A stretch of DNA of 64,000 nt from Paragorgia papillata (Eukaryota; Cnidaria; Anthozoa; Scleralcyonacea; Coralliidae). Location: the NCBI GenBank assembly GCA_035771165.1, contig JAWNZC010000337.1, positions 5,075,501 to 5,139,500 on the forward strand, given 5' to 3'. The notes beneath the pieces were generated by a model. That model did no database searches. It saw nothing but the letters and a program-made list of their open reading frames with translations, and was not told the origin of the DNA. The translations under genes and the position numbers were made by a program. Within the stretch, counting starts at the first letter, position 1, and every line of letters starts with the position of its first letter. Of this stretch, positions 31,010-60,920 are shown in pieces.

Positions 31010-31060
31010 AAGTTCCAATAGCTCAGTGGTAGGGTTCGATTTCCGTTTGGGGCGGTCAGA
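31010..31060 (-). other. tRNA-like A-box/B-box words in the LINE leader
   Basis: On the + strand, AATAGCTCAGTGGTAGGGTTCGATTTCC places an A-box-like and a B-box-like word almost touching, as if a tRNA had lost its middle. It overlaps the LINE 5' leader. It may be chance or a tRNA relic; it cannot fold as a tRNA. Confidence 0.25.
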
Positions 31061-32487
31061 AAACTTTTCTCTACAGCAGTGATTCGACTTCATTTGAAAT
31101 TCTTCATTTGAAATTCTTCATTCTTCTTCTAGAAACGAATAATTTAGTTTTTTGTATATAGTGATCATTCAAGACTTTCTCATACATGTTGTAGAATACT
31201 GAGTTTAATTTTTTTTTCTGGGGTTTATTAAAGGGTACTTTTGTTTATTCTTCAAATTATTGGAGCAACAAACAAAGTTATAATCCTTCTGGTGGACAGC
31301 GACATATCATTGCACTGCATTTGAAGAGCTCCATAGGCGTACGGGCTGGGCAGTTATAGCTGCTTTTTAAAGGTCTTACACAATACATAAAGCATACAAT
31401 CAGATACGATGCCCTGATCCATGTTTTCTTTTAAATGCAGTAATTTAATTGCCGTCGTCGTCCTAGCTATAGTTTGCTTAATCAAGGTCCCTATATTTCT
31501 ATGGTGTGGCGGACCATGCGCGGTTACGGTTGTGGAGTACTGGGGACAATATAGTTCTTGACAAAAAGATTTGAACATTTATTCTTGACAAAAAGACTTG
31601 AGAAAGGAGTTTTTGGGAAACGTATATATCACTTTTGAAAGAACGGAAACAAATCAACGTCTATGTATAAAGCAAAACAACGTCTTGATCGAGTAGAAGG
31701 AAACCTGTCAAACCGAAACTCTAAAGGAGGAAAAAGCAATAGTAAAACTTGAAAACCAACGAAGAAATAAAGGCCGGCGAAAAGTTTCCTGAGTTCACGG
31801 TAAAAATATGGAGCAGCCGCTCCATGATATGGCTGCCGTCTTAGTGTCTTCTTTTAAGACTAAGTCTTCTAGTTTTCTTATTGTATAACCACTTGTGACT
31901 TAATTACGTAGCTTGTCCATAATTTGGCATAAAACTCGGAAAAGGAGCAATTTTTCTTCTGTAAAACGTACAAATGCTGTTGAAATATTTATTAACATGT
32001 AGGTGAAAACAGTTTTGAATAGCACTTCAGATTTCGAAATGAAAAATTGTATATGTTAATAGCTTAAAGGAATTTGGAATGCCATAAATGAATATAGCCG
32101 TGGCAGCCAGCCAGGTAGTTTGAGTAGTTTTCAACCAATTCAATGTTTTTGAAGAACGTTTATTTTCAGATGATGTAGCGATGTATTTTGTGAACACAGA
32201 ATGAAAGAACTCTGTAGCCTGCCTCAGTAGCCTATACCCATGCCCCCAATAGAAAAGAGGGCAAGGGGGGTTGCATTAACGTTTTCTAATCAGGGAGTAT
32301 TTACAAAACTTAATGTAAAAGCGCGCGAAGGGGTTATTGCATTTATGTATTTCTAGTGTTATGTTATCTGCCTTGGTTTTCCTTGGCACGGCATGATAAT
32401 TTGGGGCCAGTTTTTTGGCCATATTTGGGGCCTCTCACAATTTTGGTCTGCCGCTCGACGTTAAAAAAGAAAGAGCTGGAAACTAGG

Positions 32488-32576
32488 CTGTTAGCGTACG
32501 TAGGAATAGCATGCGAGCCGGCTCTCCTTTGGGGGGTTGGAGAGAGAGCCGGCTCGCAGGCTTGCGTATAGGAAAG
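32488..32576 (+). mobile_element. Short hairpin repeat with GAGCCGGCTCTC arms
   Basis: ATGCGAGCCGGCTCTC and GAGAGCCGGCTCGCAGG pair around a GGGGGGTTGG loop. The outer words TAGCGTACGTAGG and GCTTGCGTATAGG pair partly. Non-coding. Confidence 0.6.
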
Positions 32577-32921
32577 GTTAGATAGATTAACAAAAAAGGA
32601 AATAATCTAGACATACTAAATTCAACTCGTTCATGCTTTGAAAGTCATGCAATATCAGAGTTTGATGGGCTTGACCCAAAACGTTGACAATTAAATAAGT
32701 TTTTGTTAAACAATCTATGTACCGAATAGTCACTGCAGACTCGTATGTTTTAGGAAAACATGCAGTATATAGCACCCGTTGCCGTTGGAGAGCTTATACA
32801 ACTGGCTACAATACTACTGTGCCAAAATATTTTTGCTTTCATATCATTGAAAAGGGGAAAAAATCACTCTTTTTATGAAAATTGCAGGCAACAAGGACGG
32901 ATCTAGGATTTTAGAAACGGA

Positions 32922-32943
32922 GGGGGGGGGGGGGGGGGGGGGG
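32922..32943 (+). repeat. G22 homopolymer
   Basis: An uninterrupted run of 22 G after GGATCTAGGATTTTAGAAAC. It is likely a transposon-end feature shared with the runs at 22651 and 34861. It could form a G-quadruplex. Confidence 0.9.
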
Positions 32944-33944
32944 CAAAGGCGCGCGAAACTTCAGAAATGTTTTGAATACTTACGTATCGGAAATGCATTT
33001 TGGGGTAATTTTGAGCGATGTTTTAAGAGATGTGTGCAAAACGGGGGGCGTGCGCCCTTAAATCCGCCCATGGGTAATACAAAGCATCGTGCAGGTTTAA
33101 AGTTTTTATTCCTTTACATCACAGATCAATTGAGACCGTCTGTTCTCAAAAAGTGTGTCAGGGATTTGCAATAATATTAAAATTTTTCGCGTGAATCGAC
33201 ATTTCTATTGTAAATTTCGCGCGAAAGAATTCGCAACTAGAAAACCAGCTTATCCAAGACTTGGGCGCGCTAAAAGCCGCAAATTAAGACTTACGGAAAA
33301 AGCTCTAAATGACAAAGAAAGAGAATTTCAAAATTCCCAGATACATTTTATAATTAGTAAGACATCCATCTATCAGATACTAATTTTCATGATCAGACGA
33401 TTTTAATAGTGGGATCCGGCTGCATGGCGACTAATCTATATTAGCTTTCTAACTCCTTCACTATACCCCTGAAGGCTCTCCACTTGACAAGTAAAATCGT
33501 TAACTGACGTACGTTAGACAGCAGAGTAAATACTAAAATTTGCTTCGTTCGAAAACAAACGATCCGGTAGGCAAGGAGCTAAAGTTTCTACTCTATAGCC
33601 AAAACCATTTCACAGAAACTGAAACGCGATTGAACGAAATGATCAATATGTCTTATGCTTAAAAGTATTAAAAAAGAATGCTGTTTTTACGGCCAAGGAT
33701 TAATAAACTGAATGAAAGTTTATTACCACACGGAAGGGCTATAGTAGCTACTACATTTATTAACTCATTCTTGTCCGTGGGCTTCCCCAGAGATGAATAA
33801 AATCGTCTGGCGTTAGCCAGAATAAAATACTAAAGACCAATTCGGACAGGAAGGTTAAAGCTATAAAAACAAAATTCGCAATATTCACCTCGCAAAGATA
33901 GGTATACAGGAACCTCAAAAGGGCAGTAAGACGCCAAAATTGTC

Positions 33945-34385
33945 TATCCCAATTTTGATTTTATCCAGAAGTGTTCTTAAAATAAGGAAGAATAGCCTGC
34001 TTGTTTCATTTCTCATCTTGTTCCAAAGATATTTTAGTTTTAAATAAATGCAAATAAGACACCTTATGATGTCACCTACACCACTTATTCAGTAAAGGAA
34101 GAATATCTACGGATAGACAGATTGTGCTGAAACTTTGAAGCTGTTCTAATATGAATGGTATACATAACAATGTAGACATCTATTGCTTGATATATTCCTC
34201 ATTTGGAGAAGTTCGTTTGATCTGTGTGAAGTAGAAACATCATAAAGCATCTCATTTGCATGTTACAAAAACCGGAATATCTTTGAAAGATGATGCAAGA
34301 GATATTGATTTAATAAGAAGGCTATTATACTTCCTTATACGGAAAGTACTTCTGGATAAAATCAAAGTTGAATAGACTATAATAA
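33945..34385 (+). mobile_element. Old foldback element
   Basis: Arms CAATTTTGATTTTATCCAGA and TCTGGATAAAATCAAAGTTG pair, continuing through AAATAAGGAAGAATAGCC against GGCTATTATACTTCCTTAT. Pairing has mismatches and the interior is AT-rich. No target duplication was identified. Confidence 0.6.
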
Positions 34386-34860
34386 AAGATTTCCATCTTA
34401 CTTCCCTTTAATTCTGAGTAAGAGGATTTTGGTTATTTTAATATCATTATTTCTGTCATTTTATTCTAAAGGCTAACATATGCGTTTTATAATCTATAGT
34501 TTAATAAATTTAACGGACGAAGATGTAGCCCATAGTGATGATCTTGGCATCACCTTTATCTCCTCCGCAGGATGCAACGTTGCCACATGCGTTGAGGGAA
34601 GGTATGAGAGTGAGAGAAGTATGAGATTGCTTGATATTGGACCATTCTTTGTTACAATGTTGCTGTAGAGATGAATTATAGGGATGAGAGACTTCCACTT
34701 CTGACGAGAAAGATTGGTTGACCTGGTACGGTCGTCTGCGATCAAACTGTGCAGCGAACTGGCAGTACATGTGTAACTGCATATGGATACAAACTTGAGA
34801 TTGTTGGCAACTTTCATTCCAACACAGAGCTCTTCATGGGCGTACGGGCAATTTTTTCCA

Positions 34861-34871
34861 GGGGGGGGGGG
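34861..34871 (+). repeat. G11 run after GGGCGTACGGGC
   Basis: GCTCTTCATGGGCGTACGGG, AATTTTTTCCA, then 11 G. The GAGCTC..GGCGTACGGGC word also occurs at about 31326..31347, so both mark copies of one repeat end. Confidence 0.6.
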
Positions 34872-35608
34872 CTTTGAACCATTTGCCCAAAAAAGTTCGC
34901 AAATTTCCCAAATGTTTACGAAACAATCGAAAACAAACGACGGTCATACGATGCACTAACATGTTGGGAGGCTATAGCACGTGACTCAAATCTACTGATT
35001 TTATTCTCAAGTGCGACCTTTCGGTCTCGAAACAACTCATACAAGTTTTAATTTAATAACCTAGAAAGCCTGAGTATAGAAATACTTTAATAAAAATTAA
35101 GTAACTTTGTAAAAACACAGATAATGGATCAAGAATTAAGGGGAAAACATTTGTTTGAGATTCTGGTTACCGAATTTCATTTTTCAGTTGGTATCATCTA
35201 TGATGCCACAGGTTTTAGAGGGTCGCTTTTCAGAAATGTGAAGGTAAAAAGTTGCAACCCATACTCTTCTAATGAAACACTTATACTATCTATAATTGAT
35301 TCAAACATAATACTTTGGTGTTTACTCTATTTATCTACTATATATACAAAATTTATCTACTCTGCAACAAATTAGCCATCATGGTGGTAAGTCACTATAA
35401 AGTCTATAAAGTTTATTGGTGAAAAGTAGCAAAGCAGTTGTGCGTTATTACGTACGGTACACACGCACGGAAAAATGTCATCTATTTGTTTTATACATCA
35501 AATTTTATTATTAAGAAATGTTTGATATTTTTGAATCGTCGAACCGGCAGGGCGATTGAAAAGGAGGTAAAATTTTCAATTCAGGTTTAATTACGTCATA
35601 AGTGATCT

Positions 35609-35810
35609 CAATCTCGTTCCCAGAGCCCACGTTCCCCACCCGGAAAACGAGAGACTCTGGGATAATCCGTTTCACATCGATATTTCATTGGCTGATGAAC
35701 ATGATTACTCTTCTTCCGGATCACAAGAATCCTGTGATGGCGTGAACGGATTATCCCAGAGTCTCGTTTCCAGGGTGGGGAACGTGGGCTCTGATCTGGG
35801 AACGAGATTG
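35609..35810 (+). mobile_element. MITE family D (CAATCTCG ends, 9-bp duplication), copy 1
   Basis: The ends CAATCTCGTTCCCAGAGCCC and its near-complement continue into CACGTTCCCCACC and AGACTCTGGGATAATCCG. It is flanked by perfect 9-bp AAGTGATCT at 35600..35608 and 35811..35819. Interior non-coding, 202 bp. A 9-bp duplication points to Mutator-like or similar transposases. Confidence 0.85.
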
Positions 35811-36984
35811 AAGTGATCTATACAAGTAAAGCAATCTGATTGGGCGACAGAAATGATTGGCTAATTTTTCAGCCTCCGGTTACGTCACGTATAATTTATG
35901 CAAATCATGATCATGACAATTTGAAAACTAAGTTTATTCACGGTTTCGTGTCTTCGTCGGCATTTCTAGCCAAAATATTTATCGTTGAACAAACAGATTA
36001 GTTCTTCTGGACGGGATCTTGCTGTCCCATGTATATTTGGACGCTTCTTTGCTGCAAATTCAGCTGGGAAAGCATTTATTGTTGGAGAAGGCCGAGAAGC
36101 ACGTGTACTAACCAGCGAAATTATATGTTCTGTGTTTGGAAATCAACGACTTGGTGGCCGTGTCTCTCATCACTGAGTGATATGTGTAATCTTCAGACAG
36201 TTAAAATGTACTTTATTTTGTACCAAGTTGCATCTTCAAACGTGTAATTTGATCAAATTTTTATAAAACAAATTTTTTTTGCGACATCGTTACGTCAGCT
36301 GTGCATGTGTACTTTAATAACGCATAGTTCTTAGCCAATCAGATTGTTTGTTTTTCTTAGGTTGTTGTATTTATATCAAACTGACCTTTTCATCGGTGTT
36401 TTTCCGCTTATGTATATATCACTGTTATATATGTTCAAGTTTTTTATGGCACCACCGAACGTCTGTTGATATTATTAATATATATTATATATTACAATCC
36501 GTCGTAGTCCAGGTAGGTATAACTTATTTATATATCGGCACGTTAATTCTGCCTTGCGTATATTGTTAAAATATTGGGGAAAATTGACTGCAGTATAAAA
36601 TAATGCGGTGCCGTGGAGCCGTGGCGCCCGCTACGGCGCTGATGTGACATGCTGACTATTGCTCAAATGACGACGAGTTGTCTAATTGTAGGTTAATAAC
36701 AAAACGTCAGTATTAATTTTTTTTAAATATTATGTATTTATTATGGGTTTCCTTAGAGTTACTTGCTGGGCTATCATTTTTCTAACAAGACTGCCGCTTT
36801 CCGCCTGGTATTTCAATTGTAACTGTTTCAGTATGCCGATCAGTTTGATACCTATACAAAAGTTAAATTCTTCATTTTCAGATTCGTTTCTATGAATAAC
36901 AAATATTTATAATCTATATTTTATCGGTCAGCGTAGTTTCTCGGAAAAAAACCCCAGCCATTACAGTCAATAGCCGTCGTACGT

Positions 36985-37362
36985 AGTGGTAGTGGTACTG
37001 TAGTTGTACATAGTGGTGATGGTGCATTGGAACGTGGTAGTGGTAGTCATAGTTGTGGTAGTAGTGGTGGTGTTGGTGGCGTTGGTAGTGGTAGTGATAG
37101 TGGTGGTGGTGGTGGTGGTGGTGGTAGCTATAGTGGTTGTTATAGTAGTGGTAGTAGTAGTGGTAGTAGTAGTGGTAGTAGTAGTGGTAGTAGTAGTGGT
37201 AGTAGTAGTGGTAGTAGTAGTGGTAGTAGTAGTGGTAGTAGTGGTAGTAGTAGTGGTAGTAGTAGTGGTAGTAGTAGTGGTAGTGGTAGTAGTAGTGGTA
37301 GTGGTAGTAGTAGTCGTGGTGGTAGTAGTGGTGGTTGTGGTAGTAGTGGTGGTCGTACCACT
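36985..37362 (+). repeat. GGT/AGT compound microsatellite
   Basis: GTGGTAGTGGTAGTAGTA-type units through the whole stretch, open in several frames (Val, Gly/Ser or Leu/Pro homopolymers). These are not genes. Confidence 0.95.
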
Positions 37363-37389
37363 ATAGTTTTTGTCCAGTGGTTATAGTCA

Positions 37390-39590
37390 GGTCAAAAATT
37401 ATATAATTACACTGACCTGTTTCGCAGTTTAATTGTAGAAAGTGACAAAGTCGACAATTCATTTTTTGAACAAGTATATACGTAAGAAACAGAAAGCAAA
37501 AACATATATTCTCAGTATTATGGGAATTTTTCGCATCAAGCGCATATCATTTTCAATTCGTCATGTTTTTCTAAATAAATCGCTTCTGGAAATGCAGAGA
37601 GAATACTGATATTCTGCGTCTGATAACAAACGTACGCTTATACATAAACTTTATTCAAGAAAACGGTAACTGATATAACTTGCTACATAATTAAAATGCT
37701 ACAAAAAATACAGCCACTTGAGATCGTTTAATGACTATTTCAATTACAAAAATACTGAGTTTTGGAGTTTTGTCTACTAGCTAGTAAGTCTTTTTTCTTA
37801 TTTACATGCATGCATCAAATGGATGTTTTGCTCAAAAAGAAAGGGTTATAGTCAGATAAGATTATTTTAACTTGGAGAAAAAGCTGAACTAGAGCCACCA
37901 TATAGTTTAAATCTATAGTTGATAAAACATTGATGTTTTAGTAATCAATGTTTTATATTATATTAACAGTATTTCGCAAACTCATCAGTTAATAATTCAT
38001 GAGCTCATTCATTACTCATTAGCCAATCAGATAAAAATATTTGGTGATGTGTATCAGAGTTTTGAAACCCAGTAAACGTCGCGCAAACTGAATTCATAAT
38101 TATGAAATCAGATAATAAACGGCACAAATGGAGAACCGTTATTACCGCCTATTACCTCGCAATTTTCAATCTTCTCTCGTGTTTGTAAAACATTCGAAAA
38201 CAATAAAAATCACTCGGCTTGCAGCTTCTTGATTTTTATTATATTCTCTCATGTTTGACCAACACTCGAGAACAACGAAAATTACTCGGTTAACGGCCTC
38301 GTAATTTTCATTGTCCTCTCGTGTTTATAACCTCTGGTAAACACATGCACCCACTCGTTTTCAAATATATTGATTAAACATTTCTTTCTTTTGAATTTTC
38401 CTTATGAATTATTAATGAATTTGATAAGTTAATGTTTAATAAACGAGCAGCAGTGTTTTATCAGGTTTAAAACCACGAGGGCGCACATTAGAATTGTTTG
38501 TACAGTCATTAGTAGTATATTCTTTATATAAAATTGTATATGTTCATTATAGTATTCTTTCTGACGTCAATAAGTCTTATCAGGTATAAAACCACCGACT
38601 TGGTACTGATTTCCTTTGTGTTTTCCTCATTAATTATTAATGAGTTTTTGATGTGTGTTTCAGTGTGTTTGCGCCATATATAGAATTTACATTCTTTAAC
38701 TATTATCTGTACCCAAATTCAATATTCACATGCATGTACGCAATATATATGACCTATTTTAACATGCACGTAACTTTACAACCTGCATGGGTAAAGCGTG
38801 TAACCTGGGTAAAACAATTTTCGTGGACATTTTTCTTTCTCAAATGCAATTCAACCACATATAATTACGTTTAATACCATACCGTGTCGATTGCGTTACC
38901 ATGCCCCAACATACGTTAATTGGCCTGCAGGCCCGCCGCCAGGTCATGCCCAAAATATAATGCTGACAAACTTACTGCATGTAGAAGTATACTGCAGTCG
39001 AACGCATCAGTATTGCCTGATCAACGTAAAAAAGTGTATCCATAGATTTGTTTCATAAATTACTTAAATAAATAAGCAGATGTGCCCAAATCAGACAAGA
39101 TTATCTAAATTAACGATCAATGGCGATGGTTTGAGATTTTAGGCAACGACTTTGCCGCAGTGACTGCTGTTTATTTTGGATCGAAAGTCAAAGGCACGCA
39201 CCGCTTGGAAAACCGCGATTTCTCACTGATTAAAACCCCAGCTGCAGTTTTTAATATTGTTGCATGAAGACGGTATTTTCAGCAACTGCAATCCACAGGA
39301 GGTACATACTATGATATATAAAAACTTTTTGGCTAAACAATTTTCAACATTCTATATAATGTTCGTTATGATAATATTTCTAATATTAATACCCGTCACT
39401 AAATAATCTAGGTGACAAAATAATTGTTAATAGTTACCCTTACTGTCATATATATGGCAATAGAAATGTTTTTAAAATAATTCAATTAGTTCTTTAATTG
39501 AATTTGATTGGTTTTCAATTGTTGAACAACCAATAGGAAATAGAATTATGATTTATTTTGGAACAGGAATTTGTTCAAAGAAAATTATGA
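37390..39590. other. Intergenic, repeat-rich, no gene seen
   Basis: Contains family B fragments (about 37970..38460 and, inverted, 38590..38650) with GTTTTATCAGGTTTAAAACC-type hairpins. At 39430..39560 lies a copy fragment of the foldback also seen at 45310..45600 (GGCAATAGAA, TTTGATTGGTT, ACAACCAATA). No splice-supported coding. Confidence 0.5.
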
Positions 39591-39594
39591 AATA

Positions 39595-39783
39595 TATATA
39601 TATATATATATATATAGTTCAATCTACAGACACGGTGTTTCGCTGTACAACAGCTCATCAGTGTAGCTTGGAACAATCTGAATGAATTTCACCAATTACT
39701 TATACACATGCGATCGTCGGTGACAACCGCATGTGGGAAAGCATCACGGTGAAATACATTCAGATAGCGTGAAGTGCGCATGG

Positions 39784-39850
<67 letters not shown>
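39595..39850 (+). repeat. Dispersed repeat family A, copy 3, between (TA)n runs
   Basis: A (TA)n run at 39592..39615 is followed by GTTCAATCTACAGACACGGT and the family A body to AAGTGCGCATGGGCC. A second long (TA)n run occupies 39787..39849. This is the most complete copy and shows that the microsatellites belong to the element. Confidence 0.85.
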
Positions 39851-39852
<2 letters not shown>

Positions 39853-40079
39853 ATACCCACGCGCGCAAGACTGAATTACGGAAATATTTTCTATTTTTCT
39901 ATTCCCATGATAGTAATGTGATTTGTATATAAAAACGTTTATCGTTAATTTCAGTCCACCAAATGAACGAGTCACAAAATGCTCAATTTACTCCGACGAC
40001 CGCTCAACTCGGACCCAGTAAGTACGTATCGATATTTTATGACTGCCATTCTGCTATACCGCTAAGCTAAAGCTAATAA

Positions 40080-41804
40080 TATATATATACCGTATATATA
40101 TATATATATAACACCAACTGGCAACTGTGTTGGCCAAGGATTACCGATATCGTTAAATTAACTATATACGAAAAGACAAGTACAGTGCAAATACAACGGA
40201 ACCATGCACTATCTATAAACTATAAACAAAAAACTTACTAAAATTAACTGTGACGAATACTTATGAAAAACATGCTTACATGTCTTTGCGGTGTTAAACA
40301 GGTGTCGCTTGTGGCAACTGTACACAATGTCCACAATGAACGATTACAAACGGGTAGTGAAAATCTGAGTTGAAGGCAGGCAGATGTGCCTTTATTTTGT
40401 CGACCGCAACCCGAGATGCCATAATTATGTTACGTATAACACTATTCTAAAACACTAATGAAATTAAATTAATTGTAACCAATTCAAACTCAATTGAAAG
40501 TACGACGTGATTGCATGCCTGATCAGCCTGGGAATGAACTGGAAGCGCGGAGTGTGGTCGCCGGGATGCCGCTGGAGTCAAGAGCTTTTGCGGTCGATTC
40601 TTTTGTTCCATTCTGAATGATTCGTGACAGTCTCTATATATTCAAACGTAAAATATCATTCGGCTTTTAAACGTAGCCATTTGTTAAATCAAACCCATTT
40701 TTCCCCTTTTGAAGTTTGATTTGATGGCCTTTGATTAGATAGCCTTTGATTGGCTTTTCGTCACTTTAATCTAAGATTATCTCAATGACATTTTTCAGTT
40801 CTTGCCGATGATCAGGTACACCGGAACGGATGGGGTTGGGCAATGGCATGTGACGACATCTTCCGCTATTGCACAAGTGGTTTAATTCATGTTTCACGAA
40901 ACGTCGTTCAGTTTTGTGGGGTTTTCTTCCATCTCAAGTCACAAAGAGGAATTTCAAAATATGAACTGACACAGTGACGAGTGATGACACTCGGTACATA
41001 CCGATGGTCTATCAAAAACTGGGTTTATCTCCTGTTCAGGAAAACTAACTCCTGCTCAATCATGCCCGCGTCACACAAAATCTGATATCCATAAAGTCAG
41101 CTGTGGTGTACATTCTAGTGAGTTCGTTCGCTAAAACCTCTATAAAAGTTCAACGAATTCTCTATACTTCGTATAAACTGTATACTGACTGCTTTATACG
41201 GCTTTTTATACACCATGCAGCGATCTATATGATACAGGTCATACAACTAACAACTTTTATACTTATATCGGTAGTATGTATAACTTTTTATACAAGTTAA
41301 AAATTGGCTCTTCAAAAAGCTCTAACCAACATTAAGTAACTGAATTTATTTAAAATCATAAGAAAATCGTGTCACTGTCACAGGAATAAATTTTCAATTA
41401 TTTCCAAAACAATGAAAATGATAAAGAAATCTTGTCGTTGTCTGTTTCCGCTTTGGCACTTCCGATTACGAACAAGCCCACAATTCCTTGGGCCCTCGGT
41501 TATCGTTCAAGAATGTTTTGGTTGATAAAGTTGAAATGCATTTTGTGTGCTATTTAGTCCGGTGCTGGTGAATTTAATTTTTATACTGATTAGACAATAC
41601 AGTTATTGTGTTATGGGGGCTTGAAGATGGATAGTGTGAAGACATTTCAGGGTCTCAGTTGAGCCAACAGATTTGCGAAGTGCTCTCAGGGCTGGCATTT
41701 TCACGTGGAATTTCGTGTTCTTGTCTTTTGGATTGTAAACACAGTCGTTGAATAAGACTGGTTGAATATAAGACGACTTGTCTTTGTGGGGTTCACACTC
41801 AACC
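40080..41804 (+). promoter_or_regulatory. Region upstream of the GCK-IV kinase gene
   Basis: No transposon with clear ends is seen between about 40600 and 41800, unlike the rest of the window. The 5' UTR and promoter of the kinase should lie here; GC rises near the ATG. No TATA box or other named site can be placed with confidence. Confidence 0.35.
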
Positions 41805-60107
<18,303 letters not shown>

Positions 60108-60128
60108 TAGATACAGTTGAAAGTCTAG

Positions 60129-60890
60129 TACAGTCGAACCTCTATTAAGCGGCCACCTTCGGGGAATGGCTTTGTGGCCGCTTAATAGAGTGACGCCAAC
60201 AATGGGCCTTGGGTGTGGTCAAATGTCCTTTTATTCAATTCTAAAACACTGAACAAGTAACAAGTAGACTTTGAAAAACCCAACAAGTAGTTAACAAAAC
60301 AGTTTTCAAAAATCGAAAGATTAATAAAATAAAGGAGCAACGAAACGAATAACAAAAATGTCACACGTTCGATGCATGTATACTGACGCCTAGCAAGTCA
60401 AGTTTTCAAAGCGCAAAGCAAGTCATTTGTCTTTGAAATGGACAGAGCTAGCTCCTCATATCCATGATACTGTGCGAAATTCCGCAGAGACTCAGCACGC
60501 CAAATCCCTGCACAAGGAGGGATTTGACGCAAAGTAAAGAGTAGTGTTTCGCTGCACCGGACATGGAGATATTTTTATTACCGACAATGTTTTTGAATTT
60601 GATGACATGTGTTGAATGAAATACGTGTACTTACTGACAGCAACTAATTTAGCTCAAGTTTTAGTTTCGGTTCTCTTGCGGTAAAAATGTCTAAGATAAA
60701 TTAAGCTGGCCGTTTAATACAGGTAAAAAACAATACGAAATACCAATTGGAACCGCTCGTAGGTGGCCGTGGCCGCTTAGCAGAGGTGGCCGTTTAATAG
60801 AGGGGTAATCTATAGTAAACTACAGGGAATATTTTAGGGGTTTTGACAAGTGGCCGTTTAACGGAGGGTGGCCGCTTAAAGTGCCCCTAA
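60129..60890 (+). mobile_element. pogo-type MITE remnant
   Basis: Begins CAGTCGAACCTCTATTAAGC, a pogo/Tigger-like terminus, and has several GTGGCCGCTTAA and GGCCGTTTAA words near both ends. A matching right terminus is not seen, so it is truncated. Confidence 0.6.
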
Positions 60891-60920
60891 CCCCAAATAT
60901 TTAAAAAAAATAAATTAAAA

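Larger units (their letters stand above)
26956..31093 (-). mobile_element. Full-length LINE (jockey supergroup), potentially intact
   Basis: Includes a 5' leader (31093..30843), one ORF (30842..27096), and a short AT-rich 3' UTR ending in AATATCTATCTATCTATC against the GATA array. The ORF is uninterrupted. The 5' limit is tentative; a duplicated TTTGAAATTCTTCA at about 31094..31122 lies near it. No flanking target duplication can be defined because the 3' side is microsatellite. Confidence 0.75.
31130..33940. other. Intergenic stretch without recognisable gene
   Basis: Contains scattered repeats: a GCGTACGGGC word near 31337, a GAGCCGGCTCTC hairpin at 32490..32575, and a G22 run at 32922..32943. 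Open frames of 60-100 codons show no motif or splice support. Confidence 0.5.

Noticed and set aside
31010..31060. Functional tRNA gene
   Set aside because: A- and B-box words are almost adjacent, leaving no anticodon arm or acceptor stem.
34494..34817. Overlapping - strand frames of 90-107 codons
   Set aside because: Composition is somewhat protein-like (several Cys) but two frames compete. There is no recognised domain and no splice context; left uncalled.
35124..35375. 83-codon + frame with a donor-like GTAAAA after 40 codons
   Set aside because: No partner exon and no motif; too weak for a gene call.
35985..36247. Overlapping + frames, one reading SAGKAFIVGEGREARVLT
   Set aside because: Looks faintly coding, but isolated, with no homology I can name and no splice partner.
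37004..37386. Poly-Val, poly-Gly/Ser and poly-Leu/Pro open frames
   Set aside because: Translation of a GGT/AGT microsatellite in different frames.
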